Source: Streptomyces atratus (GTDB lineage: Bacteria > Actinomycetota > Actinomycetes > Streptomycetales > Streptomycetaceae). Taken from it: a stretch of DNA of 64,000 nucleotides. The translations under genes and the position numbers were made by a program. The stretch covers positions 62,001-126,000 of the forward strand of contig NZ_BMRN01000014.1 in the NCBI RefSeq assembly GCF_014648655.1, in the 5' to 3' direction. The notes under the pieces are model-generated. The model searched no databases. It was given only the letters and a program-made list of their open reading frames with translations, and had not been told where the DNA came from. Positions 60,223 to 64,000 of the stretch are shown here, in pieces. How positions within the stretch are numbered: the first letter of the stretch is position 1; each line of letters begins with the position of its first letter.

Positions 60223-61890
60223 TCAGGAGCCACTGCTGCCGCTGCCACCGCCGCCCAGTTTCGAGACCCAGTCGGTCACGCTGGAGACGGCGTCACTGAT
60301 CGCCTGCCAGTAGCTCTTGCCCTGGCCGATCCAGTCCTGCAGCGGGGTCAGTTCCCAGATCAGCCAGCTGGCGACGAACAGCAGCACCAGGGTGAACAGA
60401 CAGCCCTTGAGGCAGCCGAGGCCGGGAATCCTCATCGGGTTGGCGCTGCGCTGCCTCGGCTCGCGGGGCTGCCGCGGGACCGGCTGCTGGGGCGGCGGCT
60501 GCTGCGGGGGCGCGTACTGCTGCCGCTGGTACTGCTGTTGGGGCTGGTGCTGGGGTTGCGGCTGGTACTGCTGCTGCCGGGGCTGGGGGTACTGCTGTGG
60601 CTGCTGCTGGTACTGCTGATGCTGTGGCGGCTGCTGCCGCCGCTGAGGCTGCTGTTGGGGCTGCTGTTGGGGCTGGGGCCGCTGGGGGCGGCGGCGCAGC
60701 GGATCCTGGCTCGGGTCGAGGTACTGGACCTGCGTCTGCTCGTTGCGATCGCGGGCCGCCTGGAGCTGGGACTGCCAGGGGTGCGGCCCCTCAGGCTGCG
60801 GAGGGCCGTCCGGATGCGGCGGTACGGGCGGCATGACCGAGGTCGGGTCGGCGTGCCCGCCCGGGCCGGGGGCGTGCTGCATGACGCTGGTCGCGGCGTT
60901 CGGATCGTACGAGCCCGCGTTGCTGGGCAGCACCTGCGTCGGGTCGGCCGCACCGGGGGTCTGGGGAACGGCCGCGGGCGCCGGGTCGGGTGCGAGCAGG
61001 GCTCCCACGCCGTCGGCCGCCGCGATCTGGGCCGAGCTGGCGTGCACGCCGATGCCGGCCGCGACGGTACGCAGTCCACGGGCCAGGTTCTCGGCGCTGG
61101 GCCGCCGGTCGGGGTCCTTGCTCAGGCAGCGCTCTATGACCGTCCACAGCGGGGCCGGGACGGTGGTGGGGCGGCGGGGCTCCTCGCTGAGGTGCCGTTG
61201 CAGGACTTCGAGGGCGGTGCCTCCGGAGAACGGCGGGCGCCCGGTGACCAGCTCGTACAGCAGGATGCCCGCGCCGTAGATGTCGACCGCGGACGTCTGC
61301 GGCCGGCCCTCGGCGGACTCCGGCGCCACATAGGCGGGCGTGCCGACGAACTCATGGGTGCGGGTCAGCCCCGGGGAGTCGGCCAGGCGCGCGATGCCGA
61401 AGTCGGTGAGCATCGGGCGCATCTGGCCGTCGCGCTCGTCGAGCAGGACGTTGGCGGGCTTCAGGTCGCGGTGGACGACGCCGTCGGCGTGGCTGGCGGC
61501 GAGCGCGTCCGCGATCTGCGCGGTGAGGAGCGCGGCGGCGACCGGGGTGAGCGGGCCGTTCTCGCGGAGGTAGCGGTGCAGGTCGGGGCCGTCGACGAGG
61601 TCCATGACGAGGGCGAGAAGGTCTCCCTCGACGACCAGGTCGCGGGTGCGCACGATGTTCTCGTGGGTGAGCCGGAGCAGCACGGAGCGCTCGCGCAGGA
61701 ACCGCATCACGACGTCCGCGTCGTTGGCGAGCTCCTCCTTCAGGACCTTGATCGCCACGGTCTCGCCGGGCTGGCCGGCGACGGCCGCCTCGGCGCCTGC
61801 GGTCTCCCGCTGGCGGGCACGCCAGACGGTGCCCGTGGCGCCGCGTCCCAGCGGCTCCTCGAGCAGGTACTTGCTGCCTACCGGCCGCAC
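60223..61890 (-). CDS. pkaA: Transmembrane Ser/Thr protein kinase (PkaA-like)
   Basis: 555 aa from GTG 61890 (GGGAG upstream); the open frame to 62172 lacks homology. Kinase domain at residues 8-275 (YLLEEPLGRGATGTVW, VAIKVL, HRDLKPANVLL, DFGIARL, GTPAYVAPE). Then comes a long linker that turns into a Gln/Pro tract (about residues 420-510, over a third Gln), one membrane helix (GCLFTLVLLFVASWLIWEL) and a Gly/Ser end. PkaA of S. coelicolor is about 543 aa. Divergent from the FHA-FtsK gene, a likely phospho-dependent partner. Confidence 0.9.
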   Translation of the reverse strand: MRPVGSKYLLEEPLGRGATGTVWRARQRETAGAEAAVAGQPGETVAIKVLKEELANDADVVMRFLRERSVLLRLTHENIVRTRDLVVEGDLLALVMDLVDGPDLHRYLRENGPLTPVAAALLTAQIADALAASHADGVVHRDLKPANVLLDERDGQMRPMLTDFGIARLADSPGLTRTHEFVGTPAYVAPESAEGRPQTSAVDIYGAGILLYELVTGRPPFSGGTALEVLQRHLSEEPRRPTTVPAPLWTVIERCLSKDPDRRPSAENLARGLRTVAAGIGVHASSAQIAAADGVGALLAPDPAPAAVPQTPGAADPTQVLPSNAGSYDPNAATSVMQHAPGPGGHADPTSVMPPVPPHPDGPPQPEGPHPWQSQLQAARDRNEQTQVQYLDPSQDPLRRRPQRPQPQQQPQQQPQRRQQPPQHQQYQQQPQQYPQPRQQQYQPQPQHQPQQQYQRQQYAPPQQPPPQQPVPRQPREPRQRSANPMRIPGLGCLKGCLFTLVLLFVASWLIWELTPLQDWIGQGKSYWQAISDAVSSVTDWVSKLGGGGSGSSGS

Positions 61891-62389
61891 GTCATGCGCT
61901 CCCTGCTGATCGTGGTGCTTGCGGTGCTCCCGGGTCCCCCGGGAGTTCCGGCCCACTCTAGTGGGGTGATGGGCGAGGTCGGGCGGGTCCGCCCGGTTGC
62001 CGTCGCCGTCCTTGCTTGCCGGGCCCGATCGCCTCCTGAAGGAGGAACCGGCCGGTTGCGGAACAAGACGCTCACACCGGGCGGATGGTTGCCGTACACG
62101 CGTGCGACGAACCGGTTCCGGGCACTCTCCCGGATCGGTTGCGCTGCCGCGGAGAACATTCCAAGCAGGCACTTATGTGCGCACAGCCGACCTTTCAAGA
62201 TCACTTAGCGGTGACCCCCGGGCGTGTTGTCAGTGGCAGGTGCGAGGATGCCTTCAGCACGCACTGTGGGGTAGGGAGCCCTGTGGCACGTGACGAACCT
62301 GTACCGGACGACGCGTCCGGGTCGGGTGGGGGGAATCACAGGGCGTTTCCCCTGCCCGGCGCCCCGCGCAGAAGGGACCGCTGACGGCG
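61891..62389. promoter_or_regulatory. Divergent intergenic region between pkaA-like and FHA-FtsK genes
   Basis: 499 bases between two outward-reading genes, containing both promoters. Short frames on either strand do not look coding. No repeat or RNA was recognised. Confidence 0.4.
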
Positions 62390-64000
62390 ATGCAGATCCG
62401 GCTGACCGTCCTCGCGCCGCGCAGCGGCCAGACCCCGGCGCGCGCCTGCGACGTGCTGGTCACCGCCCCACCGGGGACGGCGCTCGCCACGGTGGCGTCC
62501 AATCTGGCCGCGGCCGTCTCCGGGCCCGACGGCTCGCTCGGCAGCGGTGCGGTGGTGCTGTTCGCCGGGCGTGAGCGGCTCGACGCGCAGCGGTGCGCAC
62601 TCGGTGAGCCCCCGCTGGTCGACGGAGCGGTGCTCTCGCTCCAGGTCCCGGGCGAGGACGAGGCGGTGGACGACGCCGTTCCGGCGCAGCTGCACGTGGT
62701 CGCGGGGCCCGACGCGGGCGGGGTCCATCTGCTGCACGGCGGCCGGATCCGGATCGGCCGCTCCGCCGACGCGGACGTCCCGCTCGACGACCCCGATGTG
62801 TCCCGGCTGCACTGCACGGTGACGGTCTCCGCGGACGGCCTGGTCTCGGTGGCCGACCTGGGCTCCACCAACGGCACCCTGCTCGACGGTACGGAGGTCC
62901 GCGACCGCCCGGTCCGTCTGAAGACCGGCGCGCTGCTGCGGCTGGGCGAATCGACCCTCCGGCTGACCTCGGGCGCGCGTACGCCGACGCTGGCGACGGC
63001 CCCGGACGGCGAGGGGCATCTACGGGTGTCCGGTACGGCAGGCGCGGCCGCGGCCGATGGCGGCTTCGCCGAGGAGCACGGCTCCGGCCACGGGTACGCC
63101 CCGGCCGCCGCCGGCCCCGGGCCCGCCCCGCAGGAGGGGCCCGGCGACCGTCACACGTACGAGAGCGGCGAAGACGGGTGGGCCGACACCCGCCGCCACT
63201 CCCCCTCCGAGCGCTCCCCCCGCTTCCCGGACGACGGGACACCCCGGCGGGGCGGGATAGGCGCCTGGGCGCGCAGGCTCGCGGGCAACAAGGGCGAGCC
63301 GGTGCACGAGGCGACGCCCGACGAGACGGGCGCGGCCGAGCTGCCGTTCCCGTCCGACGCCTCCCCCGCGACACCACGGGGATCCGCTGCGGAGAGCGTC
63401 TGGCCCGACCCCGCGGCCGTGCTGCTGACCGCGCTCGGACCCGGCCCCCGGCTGTGGGAGCGCGGCACCGCACACCCGGAGGCGCTCGTGGTGCGCCTGG
63501 GGACGACGGACCGGGCCGAGCTGCCCGCCGTGCCGGTGACCGTGGGGCTGCGGGAGGCCGGTTCCCTCGGGCTCGCCGGGCCGCGGACCCGGCTGGCCGG
63601 ACTCGCCCGTTCAGCGGTGGCTCAGCTCGCCGCGCTGCACTCCCCCGCCGATCTGGAGATCGTGCTGATCAGCACGGACCGCGCCCGCAGCGCGGACGAG
63701 CGCAGGCGCGAATGGGCCTGGCTCGGCTGGCTGCCCCATCTTCGCCCCATGCACGGCCAGGACTGCCGGCTGCTCCTCGCGTACGACCGGGAGCAGGCCG
63801 TCGCCCGTACGACGGAGCTGGTGCGCCGGCTGGACGACGGGCCGCTGGGGCCCGGCTGGGCGAGCCTGGACCGGAGCACCGTCGCGGAGGCCGCCGGGCA
63901 GTACGCGGGCCCGTACACCGTGGTGATCGTCGACGGCGACCCCGGCTCGGCGGTGCTGCGCGAGAACACCGCCCGGCTGGCCGCCGCGGGTGCCGCTGCC
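62390..64000 (+). CDS. FHA domain-FtsK/SpoIIIE (EccC-like) ATPase, cut by window edge
   Basis: 537 codons to the window end, open throughout. ATG 62390 gives MQIRLTVLAPRSGQTPARACD, a ubiquitin-like/FHA leader. The FHA domain at about residues 100-185 has RIRIGRSADADVPLDD, SRLHCTV and GSTNGTLLDG, which binds phosphothreonine. After a low-complexity linker the protein reads LWERGTAHPEALVVRLG and AALHSPADLEIVLISTD, then WAWLGWLPHLRP, as in EccC/YukB-type type VII ATPases. The Walker motifs should follow beyond the edge. Position beside two Ser/Thr kinases suggests phospho-control. Confidence 0.85.
   Translation, partial: MQIRLTVLAPRSGQTPARACDVLVTAPPGTALATVASNLAAAVSGPDGSLGSGAVVLFAGRERLDAQRCALGEPPLVDGAVLSLQVPGEDEAVDDAVPAQLHVVAGPDAGGVHLLHGGRIRIGRSADADVPLDDPDVSRLHCTVTVSADGLVSVADLGSTNGTLLDGTEVRDRPVRLKTGALLRLGESTLRLTSGARTPTLATAPDGEGHLRVSGTAGAAAADGGFAEEHGSGHGYAPAAAGPGPAPQEGPGDRHTYESGEDGWADTRRHSPSERSPRFPDDGTPRRGGIGAWARRLAGNKGEPVHEATPDETGAAELPFPSDASPATPRGSAAESVWPDPAAVLLTALGPGPRLWERGTAHPEALVVRLGTTDRAELPAVPVTVGLREAGSLGLAGPRTRLAGLARSAVAQLAALHSPADLEIVLISTDRARSADERRREWAWLGWLPHLRPMHGQDCRLLLAYDREQAVARTTELVRRLDDGPLGPGWASLDRSTVAEAAGQYAGPYTVVIVDGDPGSAVLRENTARLAAAGAAA

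Overview
The window is a high-GC actinobacterial chromosome segment, almost certainly Streptomyces. It has GTG/TTG starts, an ssrA tag of ANSKRDSSAFALAA, a TipA-type regulator, paired XRE/DUF397 genes and a LAXTG-type sorting signal. From about 30 kb rightward the gene order (murA, hup, malic enzyme, helD, anti-sigma/sigma, HemD-like, deacetylase/glycosyltransferase, ssrA, smpB, S41 protease, ftsX, ftsE, prfB, two Ser/Thr kinases) matches, from memory, the SCO2940-SCO2975 core region of S. coelicolor.

1-24.5 kb is an accessory region. It holds four paralogous cassettes built round a very large protein (695-758 aa) with an N-terminal WXG100-like domain. In three complete cassettes a 143-145 aa partner with an 'EW...M(R/Q)LN' N-terminus lies directly upstream, and a lipoprotein or single-pass membrane protein lies directly downstream. 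The fourth (6.2-9.0 kb) has lost its partner and begins inside a duplicated 5' fragment of a tRNA-like gene. The 17.4-24.4 kb cassette is collinear with a mycosin-type subtilase, a 470-aa WXG protein with a Pro/Gly-rich tail, and a 180-aa helical protein. Together these look like a type VII secretion-associated system of unknown function. The debris between cassettes includes two decayed copies of a P-loop kinase module (one intact copy at 14.9-15.5 kb), a tRNA-like gene, a two-TM pseudogene and an ISL3 transposase remnant, so the area recombines often.

24.6-32 kb carries a three-subunit xanthine-dehydrogenase-type molybdenum hydroxylase operon, whose Fe-S subunit has a roughly 425-residue disordered extension. 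It is followed by a GH20 hexosaminidase preceded by a DasR-like (dre) palindrome. 32-41 kb holds housekeeping and envelope genes: DUF3039, YqgE/AlgH, murA, hup, malic enzyme, a structured ncRNA candidate, helD and a sigma/anti-sigma pair. 41-51 kb holds small regulators and acetyltransferases, a HemD-like/winged-helix fusion, an acyltransferase and a bifunctional deacetylase-glycosyltransferase locus (matAB-like, aggregation polysaccharide), and a LysR/MFS divergent pair.

51.7-64 kb holds trans-translation (ssrA-smpB), a PDZ-S41 protease, ftsEX, a repeat-rich LAETG cell-wall protein, prfB, two transmembrane Ser/Thr kinases (pkaB/pkaA-like) and, divergently, the start of an FHA-FtsK/SpoIIIE (EccC-like) protein that runs off the right edge. 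The kinase/FHA-ATPase neighbourhood may connect functionally with the WXG cassettes on the left, but that is inference.
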